Source: Moorena sp. SIOASIH
Lineage (GTDB): Bacteria > Cyanobacteriota > Cyanobacteriia > Cyanobacteriales > Coleofasciculaceae
Direction of reading: 5' to 3'
DNA: 64,000 nucleotides
Assembly: GCF_010671925.1 (NCBI RefSeq)
Contig: NZ_JAAHIH010000005.1
Location: 620,001 to 684,000, forward strand
Part shown: piece after piece, positions 1 through 11,042 of the stretch
Layout: each line of letters starts with the position of its first letter
Position numbering within the stretch: position 1 is the stretch's first letter
Program-made: the position numbers and the translations under genes
Notes under the pieces: model-generated
What the model saw: only the letters and a program-made list of their open reading frames with translations
The model's database searches: none
What the model was told of the DNA's origin: nothing

Positions 1-1439
1 ACATGGTCTAAGTTAAGCCAGTTCAAGGAGATATCATCTTGGGTCAGATTATTCCTCTGGGCACTGGCGGCGACATTATTAATTAAATTGGCATGGGTCA
101 ACCTGACGCCTTTAGCCATTCCTGTACTTCCAGAGGTCAGTAACAATATTGCTAAATCATCCGGTTGGCTGTGATAGTAATTTAGGTCAGGCTCAGATGA
201 GCGCAAGTTGTCTACGGTTTCAATTAAAATTTCTTTTTTGGGCAAGGGATGCTTGGTAGGAGCCGCTACACGAAAGCATAAAGCACGGATTGCTGGAGCA
301 AGGGTATCACTGGTTAGGATGACCGGTTGCTCTAGCATTTTCCAGGCATTGCACAGCTTATTGACGGTACTGTTAGATGACTCATAGGTCGGTGCGATCG
401 CAATCGGGACTGGGACAAAACCGCCCAAAATACAAGCCCAGAAGGTTGGAATGAAGTCTTGATTTTGGTCAAATTGGAAGATTACTTTGTCTTGAGGCTT
501 TAGATTTAGTTTTCTTAAGCCACCAAGAATCCGCTGTGCTTCTTCGAGGAGAGCTGGGTAAGATTGATAGTTTTGGTGAGTATTTCCCTGACTATCAGTG
601 TCGAGATAGATAATCCCTTGCTCCGGCGCAACCCTTGCAGTTTTTAGTAGCGCTTGGGAGAGAGTTGAGATATCTGTTGGTAACTGTAGCGCTTCACCAT
701 GACTGATGGCGGGTTTTGATGGGGTGGAATTTGAGCGATGCTCCCCCTGAGCCGCTACGGGAACGCAATCGGAAGATGCCTTGGGGTAAGGGCTCGGTAG
801 GGGCTTGGCTTGTGATAATTCTGTAGGTTGCTTTGGACTAGTTTCGGTGGAGGGTGGAAGTAGGTCTAATAGATGTAGGGGTGTGTCGGGCTGGGTGTAG
901 TCTTGTAGTACTACGGCGACTTGCTTGATTTCTGCCCCTCCATAACTATATGACTGTAGCTGCTCTTCCCATTGCTGCACTAAGTCGGTATCAATTATTT
1001 CTACAGAAGCTAGTGCTTGTTGATCTATCTCACCTGTGGGAGTTAGGGGCAAGGTAGTTACCGGAACAATAATTATGTTAGGGGATAAATTAGGGGGGAA
1101 ATTAGGGGGGACTTTTGGTTCACCACTAGATAGCAGAGTGTCTGAGATGGTGTCTGACACGACCCCTTGCAGGAGCGATCGCAGTTGTTCTGATGAAGAT
1201 GATCCAGCTGAGACTACATAGGCAATAATAGGTAAAAAACTACAATTGTCTCTGAGGGTTATTTTTTTCTTTTCTTCTGTAATTTTCCTCTCTAGGACAA
1301 CACAGTCGTCAACTAACGAATTTGCTAACAAAGCCGATTCGATTTTGGTCAATAGTTGTGGCAGATAGTCTTGGATTGGCTTTTCTATAATGTTATCGGT
1401 ATCTTGTCCTATATACTTGGTAATATATGATGGCTGCAT
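1..1439 (-). CDS. AMP-dependent acyl/amino-acid ligase, loading part of an NRPS/PKS-type pathway (3' end off the window)
   Basis: The reverse strand reads open from an ATG at 1439 to the window edge (about 479 codons). Residues about 30-150 resemble the C-terminal subdomain of adenylation enzymes, including a LPLTPTGEIDQQAL stretch (family form LPLTPNGKVDRRAL). After a Pro/Ser-rich linker a second adenylation core begins and reaches the AMP-binding loop LLTSGSTGMAKGV near the edge. Family knowledge: such enzymes activate a fatty or amino acid as the acyl-adenylate and pass it to a carrier protein. A C-terminal-type subdomain preceding an AMP-binding core is, from memory, common at the start of Moorena/Lyngbya NRPS and PKS loading proteins. 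The product and whether it is a fatty-acyl-AMP ligase or a true A domain cannot be told from this part. Confidence 0.85.
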   Translation of the reverse strand, partial: MQPSYITKYIGQDTDNIIEKPIQDYLPQLLTKIESALLANSLVDDCVVLERKITEEKKKITLRDNCSFLPIIAYVVSAGSSSSEQLRSLLQGVVSDTISDTLLSSGEPKVPPNFPPNLSPNIIIVPVTTLPLTPTGEIDQQALASVEIIDTDLVQQWEEQLQSYSYGGAEIKQVAVVLQDYTQPDTPLHLLDLLPPSTETSPKQPTELSQAKPLPSPYPKASSDCVPVAAQGEHRSNSTPSKPAISHGEALQLPTDISTLSQALLKTARVAPEQGIIYLDTDSQGNTHQNYQSYPALLEEAQRILGGLRKLNLKPQDKVIFQFDQNQDFIPTFWACILGGFVPVPIAIAPTYESSNSTVNKLCNAWKMLEQPVILTSDTLAPAIRALCFRVAAPTKHPLPKKEILIETVDNLRSSEPDLNYYHSQPDDLAILLLTSGSTGMAKGVRLTHANLINNVAASAQRNNLTQDDISLNWLNLDH

Positions 1440-1527
1440 TTCTCGATACTTTTGTTGAGTATTTTTTTGACGATGGGTTTAATTGCTGATTAATAATGTA
1501 TTTAAATATAGCGGTTTTAAATTGAGC

Positions 1528-1625
1528 AAGGTACAGATTCCATGGTTTTAGGGAACAGGGAATAGGGAACAGGGAACATAGAAGAGGGAAGAGGTAAAAA
1601 ATCCTGTGTACCTCATAGTTATGAA
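1528..1625. repeat. MITE-like repeat, GAGGTACA/TGTACCTC family
   Basis: Bounded by AAGGTACAGATT on the left and CTGTGTACCTCAT on the right, which are inverted relative to each other, with a core of GGGAACA heptamers. Similar units lie at 28207-28305 and 28801-28931. Confidence 0.55.
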
Positions 1626-1922
1626 AAACGCTGTATATTGATTTATCTTTAATTTTTATGAATAAAAATAGTCATTTAAAGGTAATAAATGTGATTAATT
1701 AACAATTATAATTGTTTGATTATTTTCAATATTAATGCTATGAAAAAGTTTGAAAATATAGGGTTTATAAAATATATGAGGTACAGTCTTTATTGGCGCT
1801 GATTGGCTTTAAGACATTCTTTGCTTGGTGCAAAATGCCTGATGCCCTCTGCATTAAAAGGATAAGCAAAGTACTTCAACCAATTTAAAACTGCTATAAT
1901 TAAAAGGCTGAAATCGCTGTAA

Positions 1923-2093
1923 TTACTTTAATAAAAGGGGTTTCTGCGTAAGTCCTATTGGTAGTTTGGTCTCAGTGAGCAGCCCAATGTCAAGGGTGGT
2001 AATGGCACTTTTTTGATAGCTCTTAGCCTGAGGTTGAATCACATGATCAATATCCGAAGGATAACCACAGGTATACTGAAAAACGTTACTCAT
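1923..2093 (-). CDS. Doubtful 56-residue hypothetical protein
   Basis: An ATG at 2093 opens a 56-codon frame that begins MSNVFQYTCGYPSDIDHVIQ and ends KPLLLK. I do not recognise a family and see no clear ribosome binding site. The composition is protein-like rather than repeat-like, so it may be a tiny gene or the remnant of a longer one. It stands alone in a repeat-rich intergenic region. Confidence 0.25.
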   Translation of the reverse strand: MSNVFQYTCGYPSDIDHVIQPQAKSYQKSAITTLDIGLLTETKLPIGLTQKPLLLK

Positions 2094-2326
2094 TTTGCTA
2101 CAGCCTATCCTAAAGTTAGGCTCTGCTAGGAGCCTCGTACTTTAACATTTTCAAGATTTATCGATTAAGTCCGGATAGGTGTGTCAGTAATCAATAAACT
2201 TCTATTAAAGTGGTATTATTACGACCTTTTATTAAATCAGGACAAAAAACCTGAAACTCTTGTCCCTGTCTTGATGCAAAGCGCGAGTGGGGGGAACCTC
2301 ACAGGGGTAGGTTTTTTACATTTGGG

Positions 2327-2430
2327 TCGGGAGTCGGGAATCGGAACCCACCCCTAACCCCTCCCAGGAGGGGAACGGGAATCGGGAGTCGGGAATCGGA
2401 ACCCACCCCTAACCCCTCCCAGGAGGGGAA
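2327..2430. repeat. Direct duplication of a 49-bp unit, period 55
   Basis: Two identical copies start at 2327 and 2382, each running from TCGGGAGTCGGGAATCGGAA through CCCACCCCTAACCCCTCCCA to GGAGGGGAA. The second half returns at about 28862-28890 inside another repeat unit, so this is a dispersed element. Confidence 0.8.
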
Positions 2431-2615
2431 GAGCGGGAAATGGGGAGAATTATCCCGGAAATAATTGTGTATTTTGATACAGATTTTTAGGAATTTATAC
2501 CTAATAAAAGTACTCGCCCCTTTGTAAAAAACCTACCCTTGTAAGGAGGGTAGACCAGCTTTGGCACTGGTGGATTGTTGGTGTCTACCTCTCCCAAGGG
2601 TCAACGGCTATAAGT

Positions 2616-3098
2616 TTAGATTGCTCCGACCTGCTCGGCGGCCTGGGCTAATTCAAATACCACCCGCGCCACGTAGGGGCGAATCATCCACCAGATTAAG
2701 GGGGATAACCAGCCCTTTAGGGTAACTGAGTAGGAAATATAGGTACCACAAAGGGTGGACTCTACCTGGTAAGTCACGCGATTTTCAACTCCAGGGATTG
2801 CCAGAAATCTTATACTGAGTAGCTCACCGGGTAAGACACGCTCTACAAAAATTCGCACCGGAATTGGGATCAAGCGAGTGACTACCTGATAAATTAAACC
2901 AGGTTTAGCCATTAAACCTTTCGGAGCATTGGTACTTGACAGCAGAGGATTCCAAGACACATCTGCTAAGTTGATCAATTTTTGCCAGAGAACTTCCACT
3001 GGGGCAGTACTCAGGGCGCGATAGGTCTTGAAGAGGGCAAACTTACACCAAATCCCCTCCTGACCAGCAATTAACTTGAAAGAAAAATTAAGAATCAC
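2616..3098 (-). CDS. SRPBCC-like (START/polyketide-cyclase fold) protein
   Basis: About 160 residues starting at GTG 3098, which follows GGGAGG by six bases on the coding strand; a longer frame from a TTG at 3146 lacks such a site. The body has the pattern of the SRPBCC fold: TYRALSTAPVEVLWQKLINL near the start, a VERVLPGELLSIRFLAIPG strand region, and a long C-terminal helix ending FELAQAAEQ. Family members bind hydrophobic ligands or act as cyclases; no ligand can be inferred here. It lies alone between repeat DNA and the divergent hemF gene. Confidence 0.6.
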   Translation of the reverse strand: MILNFSFKLIAGQEGIWCKFALFKTYRALSTAPVEVLWQKLINLADVSWNPLLSSTNAPKGLMAKPGLIYQVVTRLIPIPVRIFVERVLPGELLSIRFLAIPGVENRVTYQVESTLCGTYISYSVTLKGWLSPLIWWMIRPYVARVVFELAQAAEQVGAI

Positions 3099-3453
3099 TA
3101 CACGCCTCCCGCAGCTATGCTCAGGCAGATTTATGATCTTCCCCAAATGGCTTTGGTTGAAAAATCCCTCTCTATTTAGGATATGATCTCAACTGCCTGG
3201 AAGTTATGCCAACCCCCAGGGCTTACCCTGACGGTACCGGATGGTAGCAACGAATAACTACCAACCAATAACTACCAACTAACAACACCAACCAATAACA
3301 TTGGCGAGGTAAACTTAACGTTTTGTTTCCATAGGCGCTTGTTGGCGCTCAACCAAGAATGGGTAAGAACTGCACATCTTCCCATCCCCATTCGGGGAAA
3401 GGGGACTAAAGAAAGACCCCGGCTGGTTTTTCCTCCCCAGCCTAAAGAACCAG

Positions 3454-3500
3454 AGGTGCGACCCGTGGCGAATTTAATTCTTAATGGTAAGAGCGCACCT
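3454..3500. repeat. 46-bp palindromic repeat family, copy upstream of hemF
   Basis: Starts AGGTGCGACCCGTGGCGAAT and ends GAGCGCACCT, with inverted ends AGGTGCG/CGCACCT. It ends 28 bases before the hemF start. Relatives are at 5197-5242, 5245-5290, 12225-12264, 15531-15576 and 28609-28654. Confidence 0.8.
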
Positions 3501-3528
3501 AAGGTTTCCAAACTCACTAGGATTGTTT

Positions 3529-4563
3529 ATGACAGCTTTTCAGACCGATACAACAACTACCACTAATACCACTTCTTTACCTCCTGCTGACTCTAGGGAG
3601 AGAGTCAAGCAGTTGATGCAACAGCTGCAAGATACGATTTGTGATGCTCTAGTAAAACTGGACGGGGTTGGCACCTTCAGAGAAGATGCTTGGGAAAGAG
3701 AAGAAGGGGGTGGTGGTCGTTCCCGTGTGATGCGCGATGGTTCAGTATTTGAACAGGGTGGGGTTAACTTTTCTGAAGTTTGGGGCAAACAGCTGCCACC
3801 TTCAATTTTGAAGCAGCGCCCCGAGGCAGCTGGACATGGTTTTTTCGCTACTGGTACCTCCCTAGTATTGCATCCTCGTAATCCGTATGTGCCCACGGTT
3901 CACCTAAATTATCGCTACTTTGAAGCAGGACCAGTCTGGTGGTTTGGTGGGGGAATCGATTTGACCCCTTACTATCCCTTTGCTGAAGATGCTGCCCATT
4001 TGCATCGCCAATTGAAAGAAGCCTGTGATGCTCATCACCCTGAGTATTACCCAGTGTTCAAGTCTTGGTGCGATGAGTATTTTTATCTGAAACACCGCCA
4101 AGAAATGCGGGGTGTTGGGGGCTTATTTTTTGACTATCAAGATGGCACAGGTAAACTCTATCGTGGTCCCCATCAAGATGGTCCCGCAGCAGCTTACAGT
4201 GAAAAGATTGGGGATTTAGAGCCTCGCAGTTGGGAAGAGTTATTTGCCTTTGTCACAACCTGCTCTGAGTCATTTTTACCAGCTTATCTACCCATTGTAG
4301 AGCGCCGTCACGATCTCGAATATGGAGACAGAGAGCGTAACTTCCAACTCTATCGTCGGGGTCGATATGTAGAATTTAACCTGGTGTATGACCGAGGCAC
4401 AATTTTTGGTCTGCAAACTAACGGGCGTACTGAATCCATCCTGATGTCCTTACCCCCCTTGGTGCGTTGGGAATACGGTTACCAACCTGAGCCCAATACA
4501 CCAGAATCCGAACTCTATGAGACATTCCTCAAGCCTCAAGACTGGGCGAACTGGACAGCTTAA
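3529..4563 (+). CDS. hemF: Oxygen-dependent coproporphyrinogen III oxidase
   Basis: 344 residues from ATG 3529, chosen because an AGGA precedes it and because upstream codons lie in a repeat. The aerobic HemF signature is intact: [19 protein letters not shown], then [16 protein letters not shown] and [15 protein letters not shown]. The enzyme oxidatively decarboxylates two propionate side chains of coproporphyrinogen III to give protoporphyrinogen IX, in the cytoplasmic heme/chlorophyll pathway, using O2. Length is normal for cyanobacteria. It appears monocistronic, with a repeat-filled region following. Confidence 0.97.
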   Translation: MTAFQTDTTTTTNTTSLPPADSRERVKQLMQQLQDTICDALVKLDGVGTFREDAWEREEGGGGRSRVMRDGSVFEQGGVNFSEVWGKQLPPSILKQRPEAAGHGFFATGTSLVLHPRNPYVPTVHLNYRYFEAGPVWWFGGGIDLTPYYPFAEDAAHLHRQLKEACDAHHPEYYPVFKSWCDEYFYLKHRQEMRGVGGLFFDYQDGTGKLYRGPHQDGPAAAYSEKIGDLEPRSWEELFAFVTTCSESFLPAYLPIVERRHDLEYGDRERNFQLYRRGRYVEFNLVYDRGTIFGLQTNGRTESILMSLPPLVRWEYGYQPEPNTPESELYETFLKPQDWANWTA

Positions 4564-4752
4564 ACTGTTGTCAGATCACTTATGGCAATACTAGGATGGT
4601 TCGACGTACCCATTCAGCTATCAGCCGTCAGCTATCAGCCGTCAGCTGAAGTAACTCAGCATTATTCCAATGCTTACCTGTTTTATTCACAAGCTGATAG
4701 CACCTCAAGTAGCATGGCCTACGGCCAATGACTGATACGCGACACGCTAATA

Positions 4753-4811
4753 GCTGAATGCTGAATGCTGAATGCTGAATGCTGAATACTGAATACTGAA
4801 TACTGAATGCT
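4753..4811. repeat. Heptamer tandem array (CTGAATG/CTGAATA)
   Basis: About eight consecutive 7-bp units, CTGAATG changing to CTGAATA and back. It is one of many 7-bp arrays in the window and resembles the short tandemly repeated repetitive (STRR) sequences known from filamentous cyanobacteria. Confidence 0.85.
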
Positions 4812-5196
4812 GGAGCAGTGGGGGAAGATAGAATAGAAATCCTGGATTCATCCCCCTCATTCGACTATCCTGTCATTTTTCCCATTGTCTTGATGCACTC
4901 GCTCGCCATCATTCCCTTCATCCTCAGTTCCTCTGACCAGATTTGTGCAACAATTTGGATACGCTCCCTTAAATTTCACCAATCCCTCTAAGCTAAACTA
5001 GCATTCAGTGAGTAGCTCGATGAGCCCAATCACAGAGGGCTTGGTTTAGAATAGGTCTTCCCGGCTTAATTTGTTAGTCAGGGCGTATTAATAAAAATCA
5101 CGAGGAGTTTTTTCAGTCGGCTGGGAAGCAGTCAGGGACTACAGGTGGCGATAGTCCTACAGGTGCCCTTGACCCATTAAGAATTAAATTCGCTAT

Positions 5197-5290
5197 AGGT
5201 GCGCGCCTCCTAGGGCGAGTAAATCGCCCTAGGGTCGCACCTCAAGGTGCGCGCCTCCTAGGGCGAGTAAATCGCCCTAGGGTCGCACCT
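5197..5290. repeat. Two tandem copies of the 46-bp palindromic repeat
   Basis: Copies at 5197-5242 and 5245-5290 are identical, separated by two bases. Each has outer inverted ends AGGTGCG/CGCACCT and an inner perfect palindrome CCTAGGGCGA-GTAAA-TCGCCCTAGG. Confidence 0.9.
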
Positions 5291-5414
5291 ATCGGCAAAG
5301 CCGACGCGGGGCGCGAACGGGCGCGCACCTGAATCGTTCGGGACGCACTCTCAAATCTTAATCATTAGATTTGGTATGGTTTCAATCAGCGGTAGCTGTG
5401 ACAAGGAGGTGCTG

Positions 5415-5783
5415 ATGGTTCATATCGATCAGAAAACTCATACTACTGAAGATGGTACAAATGTGATTGTTTTGAAACCGATTGGACGCCTGGACATCAC
5501 TACAGCTTGGCCCTTTCGTCTGAAATTGCAAGAGTGTATATCCAAACTGCGCAGGCATGTAGTGGTTAATCTGAGTCAGGTTGATTTTATTGATAGTTCG
5601 GGTTTGACATCCTTAGTGGCTGGCATGCGAGATGCTGACAAAATTAAGGGCAGCTTTCGCATTTGTTCTGTTCATCCAGACGCCAAGCTCGTGTTTGAAG
5701 TAACTATGATGGACACAGTATTTGAAATTTTTGAAACGGAGGAAGAAGCCTTAGATGGTTTATCTAGTAGTATCGCCACCTGA
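5415..5783 (+). CDS. STAS-domain anti-sigma factor antagonist-like protein
   Basis: 122 residues from ATG 5415, preceded by AAGGAGGTG at good spacing, which favours this start over the upstream in-frame one at 5376. It matches the SpoIIAA/RsbV type: a first strand ending VLKPIGRLDITTA, a VVVNLSQVDFIDSSGLTSLV segment holding the phosphorylatable serine of the DSSG motif, and a C-terminal helix. Such proteins bind anti-sigma kinases and are controlled by serine phosphorylation. No kinase or phosphatase partner is nearby, so the partner is unknown. Confidence 0.9.
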   Translation: MVHIDQKTHTTEDGTNVIVLKPIGRLDITTAWPFRLKLQECISKLRRHVVVNLSQVDFIDSSGLTSLVAGMRDADKIKGSFRICSVHPDAKLVFEVTMMDTVFEIFETEEEALDGLSSSIAT

Positions 5784-6240
5784 ATAGACATCTGCGACCC
5801 ATTAGGTTTGAGATTAAGCTTGGCTTGGCTTCGGTGAATCTTTTCCCACAGATGTCTGATCAGAGGGTGTTAGTATAGCAAAGGTGCTTACTTACCCAAG
5901 CAACCTACTAAAAGGGCTTGGATGCTACTAGGGGCAGCTCGCCCGGGGAAAGAACTTGCCTTAGCTTTGTAAAGATAAGTCCACAGCAAGTTGAACTCAA
6001 AGAAATCAAACGACCTGCGGGAGGCGGGTTGCGGCCAGGGTAGTAGGGGGGCAAAGCCTTTAGCCCCTACTGCGGGAGTGAGTGCGACAAAGCAAAACCT
6101 CCGGACGCTGATTAAGACCAATCTGGCATCAGCGGATGAAACTGGAAACCCCCACCATCATCTTGGATTTGGTGGTAGGTACTTCATGGTAGACAATAAG
6201 ACAATAACAATAATATAAAGCTTCAATTCTGATCTGCCTT
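5784..6240. other. Intergenic stretch upstream of thf1
   Basis: About 460 bp. It contains an inverted pair around 6040-6075 (GGGGGCAAAGCCTTTAGCCCC) that can form a hairpin. No convincing gene is seen; a short frame across it is composed of repeat-like sequence. Confidence 0.5.
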
Positions 6241-7011
6241 GTGAATACTGTTCGCACAGTCTCGGATACTAAACGGGATTTCTACACCTATCACACTCGC
6301 CCCATTAACTCTATTTACCGACGTGTAGTAGAAGAGTTGATGGTAGAGATGCATTTGCTGTCGGTTAATGTCGATTTTAACTACGACCCCATCTATGGCT
6401 TAGGTGTGGTGACATGCTTTGACCGGTTTATGCAAAGCTATCAACCGGAACATGATAAAGAATCAATTTTTAATGCTCTGTGTCAAGCAGTCGGAGGTGA
6501 AGCTCAGCAGTACCAGGAAGATGCCCAAAGGCTCAAAACTAGCGTAGAGTCTATGTCTGGAAAAGATTTGATCTCCTGGTTCAGTTCCCCAACCTCTGAA
6601 AATGGGACTGGGGATTTGGCTACCACTATAGCTGCGATCGCACAAAATTCTCAGTTTAAGTACAGCAGATTGTTTGCCATTGGTTTATTTTCACTACTAG
6701 AGCAGGCGGACTCGGAGTTAGCTCAGGACCAAAAGCAGCTCGAAGAGGTACTTAACAAAATTAGCAGTGGATTAAACCTTCCTTCCGAAAAGCTACAAAA
6801 AGACTTGGAGTTGTACCGCAGCAACCTGGAAAAAATGGCACAGGCTCGGGTAGTCATAGAAGATGCCATTCAAGCTGATCGTAAAAAGCGGGAGGAGCGT
6901 GCTAAAGAGAAAGAAAAATCAGCGACACCTAGCAGCGATTCCACCCCATCAACCCAAGAAGAATCAGATGCCTCTTCCGATGCCTCTTCCGATGAAGCCC
7001 CGTCTTCCTAG
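6241..7011 (+). CDS. thf1: Thylakoid formation / photosystem II biogenesis protein Thf1 (Psb29)
   Basis: 256 residues from a GTG at 6241. The N-terminus has the family form TVSDTKRDFYTYHTRPINSI followed by YRRVVEELMVEMHLL and DPIYGLGVVTCFDRFM. The middle is helical; residues about 200-256 form a charged coiled coil that runs into an acidic Ser-rich tail. Thf1 works at the thylakoid membrane in PSII assembly and repair and affects FtsH stability. The gene is typical of cyanobacteria and plastids and is good evidence for the host lineage. Confidence 0.95.
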   Translation: MNTVRTVSDTKRDFYTYHTRPINSIYRRVVEELMVEMHLLSVNVDFNYDPIYGLGVVTCFDRFMQSYQPEHDKESIFNALCQAVGGEAQQYQEDAQRLKTSVESMSGKDLISWFSSPTSENGTGDLATTIAAIAQNSQFKYSRLFAIGLFSLLEQADSELAQDQKQLEEVLNKISSGLNLPSEKLQKDLELYRSNLEKMAQARVVIEDAIQADRKKREERAKEKEKSATPSSDSTPSTQEESDASSDASSDEAPSS

Positions 7012-7133
7012 CTAGGTTTTTTGGTCTAGCACGCTGATATCCCCCGGATAAATCCCAGATAAATCAGGGGGGCTCATCCCATTACCCTGGGAAAAAAGGT
7101 CAAAGGGCAAGGATAATTTCACCCCTAATTATC

Positions 7134-7451
7134 TTAAATCAAAGCTTGTAATAGTGGAATAAGGTCTTCTGCTGGTCTGAGCCCCTCTATCCGTTGTTGA
7201 GGCTGACCGTTTTTAAACAGTACCAAAGTTGGTAACGCCTCAATGTGATACTGGGAAGCAAGCTGGGGGTATTTTTGTGTATCAATTTTTACAACTTGCA
7301 AACGATCTTTGAGCTCAGCCTTGACCTGTTCTAGGATAGGAGCCATCATCTGACATGGCCCACACCAAGTGGCATAGAAATCTACCAACACGGGTACATC
7401 TGAGCCAGATAATAATTCTTGGAATGTTTTGAACTGCTTTTTAACGGCCAT
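7134..7451 (-). CDS. trxA: Thioredoxin
   Basis: 105 residues with the redox motif ATWCGPCQMM at about residues 26-35 and the cis-proline loop EALPTLVLF. The start at 7451 (ATG GCC GTT) follows AGGAAAGG; a TTG two codons upstream is less likely. It reduces disulfides of cytosolic target enzymes and is re-reduced by ferredoxin- or NADPH-dependent thioredoxin reductase. It is convergent with thf1 and divergent from fabG. Confidence 0.95.
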   Translation of the reverse strand: MAVKKQFKTFQELLSGSDVPVLVDFYATWCGPCQMMAPILEQVKAELKDRLQVVKIDTQKYPQLASQYHIEALPTLVLFKNGQPQQRIEGLRPAEDLIPLLQALI

Positions 7452-7614
7452 GAGCAAGAAAACCTTTCCTAGTCCTTCTGCTCGATTCTAGTCCAAAATC
7501 TTTGGGATTGTGTGATAGCTGGATTAACCAAAGATTCCGGTAAAGTTAACTTTGGAGGAAACCTTTACTGCCCACAGGACAAAATCAGGCAGGATAGAAA
7601 ACAGTTCAAGGTTT

Positions 7615-8379
7615 ATGGAAACATTACAGACATCTGCGCAACAATTAAGCGATCGCATAGCCATCGTGACCGGTGCCTCGCGAGGAATTGGTCGAGCTGT
7701 GGCCCTGGCCTTAGCTGGGTCAGGGGCAAAGGTTGTAGTCAACTACGCCAGTTCCAGTACTGCAGCTGATCAGGTCGTAGGGGCTATCATTGATGCTGGG
7801 GGTGAAGCCTTAGCACTTCAGGCTGATGTGTCTCAAGCTGAACAAGTCGATGCCCTAGTTAAAGGGACTCTCGAAAAGTTTGGTCGTATAGACGTGCTAG
7901 TGAATAATGCTGGGATTACCCGCGACAACTTGTTATTGCGGATGAAACCCTCAGATTGGCAGGCAGTAATTGATCTGAACCTGACTGGGGTATTTTTATG
8001 TATCAAAGCAGTGAGCAAACGGATGCTCAAGCAAAAGTCTGGTCGGATTATCAATATTGCTTCCGTGTCAGGACAGATGGGAAACCCTGGTCAAGCCAAT
8101 TATAGTGCTGCCAAGGCTGGTGTGATTGCCTTGACCAGAACCGTTGCCAAAGAGTTTGCTAGTCGTGGCATTACAGTCAATGCCGTAGCTCCGGGTTTTA
8201 TTGACACTGATATGACCACTGACCTTAAGTCAGAAGCCATTATCGAGCAGATCCCTCTAGGTCGTTACGGTCAGCCAGAAGAAGTAGCTGGAATGGTGAG
8301 GTTTTTGGCAGCTGATCCAGCTGCTGCCTATATCACTGGACAAGTGTTTAATGTCGATGGTGGTATGGTTATGGCTTGA
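7615..8379 (+). CDS. fabG: 3-oxoacyl-[acyl-carrier-protein] reductase
   Basis: 254 residues of the classical short-chain dehydrogenase type. Seen: nucleotide-binding TGASRGIG (19-26), NNAG (97-100), and the catalytic serine, tyrosine and lysine at about S150, Y163 and K167 (NYSAAK). The C-terminus ITGQVFNVDGGMVMA is typical of FabG. It reduces beta-ketoacyl-ACP with NADPH in fatty acid elongation. The ATG at 7615 fits family length; upstream in-frame codons do not align. The groEL gene with its CIRCE follows after a short gap. Confidence 0.95.
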   Translation: METLQTSAQQLSDRIAIVTGASRGIGRAVALALAGSGAKVVVNYASSSTAADQVVGAIIDAGGEALALQADVSQAEQVDALVKGTLEKFGRIDVLVNNAGITRDNLLLRMKPSDWQAVIDLNLTGVFLCIKAVSKRMLKQKSGRIINIASVSGQMGNPGQANYSAAKAGVIALTRTVAKEFASRGITVNAVAPGFIDTDMTTDLKSEAIIEQIPLGRYGQPEEVAGMVRFLAADPAAAYITGQVFNVDGGMVMA

Positions 8380-8412
8380 ACCCCGCCGCACGTCGGTGTT
8401 TCAAGTTCTTGA

Positions 8413-10170
<1,758 letters not shown>

Positions 10171-10224
10171 TGCCATGAGCTAGTGCCATCATGTAGTCCA
10201 TTCCTTTGGTAGCATAAAGCCTTG

Positions 10225-10257
10225 AAGCAGCCTGTCCTAACGGACAAGCTGCTTTTT
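10225..10257 (+). terminator. Rho-independent terminator after groEL
   Basis: AGCAGCCTGTCC, four-base loop, GGACAAGCTGCT, then a run of T. The stem is nearly perfect and lies 55 bases after the groEL stop. Confidence 0.85.
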
Positions 10258-10397
10258 GATTCGTCATTAGTCATGGCGTGAGTCAATCTTGAGTAAACTC
10301 ATTTATGGGGTATAATTTACCAATAATTATCCAGACTCTTCTTATCCCCCTTTACGAAAAAAACCTTAAACTAGTCTTTTTAAGAGGTTTACTATAA

Positions 10398-11012
10398 ATG
10401 GATAACGACCAAAACTTGCTAATCCTGACGATTTATATAATCAGTGTTACTTACGTTTTGTACAAAGCTTTCAAGCAAATAGACCAACTCATAACGGTTG
10501 AGGTAGACTCTGAGGCTATCAATCAGGAACTGGAAAAGAAAGAACTTAATGATTTCATGGAAGTCAACTTTGGCTTCGATCCTAGCTATAAATTGGATGA
10601 GTTAAAGGATCTTAAACTGACTGTTAAAAATAAAACCAACGAGAATCCTGTTTATATTGAAATAGACTGGGACAAGAGTCTGATAACTGACTTAGAAAAT
10701 AATTCCCGACCCATGATTTGGGTAAATTCTGATGATATGGAAGAAGCCCCCAAAAGCCAAGACGTTGGAAAAATTCGTCCTGGTCAAAATTGCGAATTTA
10801 AGCTGAGCGATGAAAATATTAAAAATGCGTTGTTTCCGGTAAACGACTTGAAGAATGCGATAAAAAATGGTGGCAAATTTAATCTCCAATTATTATTCAA
10901 TATATTTGAACCAAATACTGGAAAAAGCAGTTCGTGCTACTTACCCTGTAGGTTTAAACCTATCAAGTTACACTGGACTCAGGCTATAGTTCTTGCCTTG
11001 CAACCTCAATAG
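10398..11012 (+). CDS. Hypothetical membrane-anchored protein
   Basis: 204 residues, preceded by AAGAGG. One probable transmembrane segment at residues 6-22 (NLLILTIYIISVTYVLY), followed by a charged helix and a soluble domain with alternating strands (KLTVKNKTNENPVYIEIDW). No family recognised. It converges with the next gene, also a membrane protein, with a 30-bp gap. Confidence 0.6.
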   Translation: MDNDQNLLILTIYIISVTYVLYKAFKQIDQLITVEVDSEAINQELEKKELNDFMEVNFGFDPSYKLDELKDLKLTVKNKTNENPVYIEIDWDKSLITDLENNSRPMIWVNSDDMEEAPKSQDVGKIRPGQNCEFKLSDENIKNALFPVNDLKNAIKNGGKFNLQLLFNIFEPNTGKSSSCYLPCRFKPIKLHWTQAIVLALQPQ

Positions 11013-11042
11013 GAGTACTAAAGAGGAATAGCAGTTGGGAGT

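Larger units (their letters stand above)
1440..2615. other. Intergenic stretch with repeats
   Basis: About 1.2 kb between two leftward genes. It holds a MITE-like unit (1528-1625), an AT-rich stretch of about 200 bp, one doubtful small reading frame (1923-2093) and a duplicated 49-bp GC-rich unit (2327-2430). The region 2262-2300 carries a sequence (CTTGATGCAAAGCGCGAGTG) that returns at about 35609, and in altered form at about 30562. No conserved gene is recognised. Confidence 0.6.
4564..5414. other. Repeat-rich intergenic stretch between hemF and the STAS gene
   Basis: Contains CAGCTATCAGCCGT-type repeats just after hemF, a heptamer array (4753-4811) and a tandem pair of 46-bp palindromic repeats (5197-5290). 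No gene is seen in either strand. Confidence 0.7.

Noticed and set aside
1036-1221. 61-codon plus-strand frame near the left edge
   Set aside because: Antisense to the continuous AMP-ligase frame, and composed of its Pro-rich linker.
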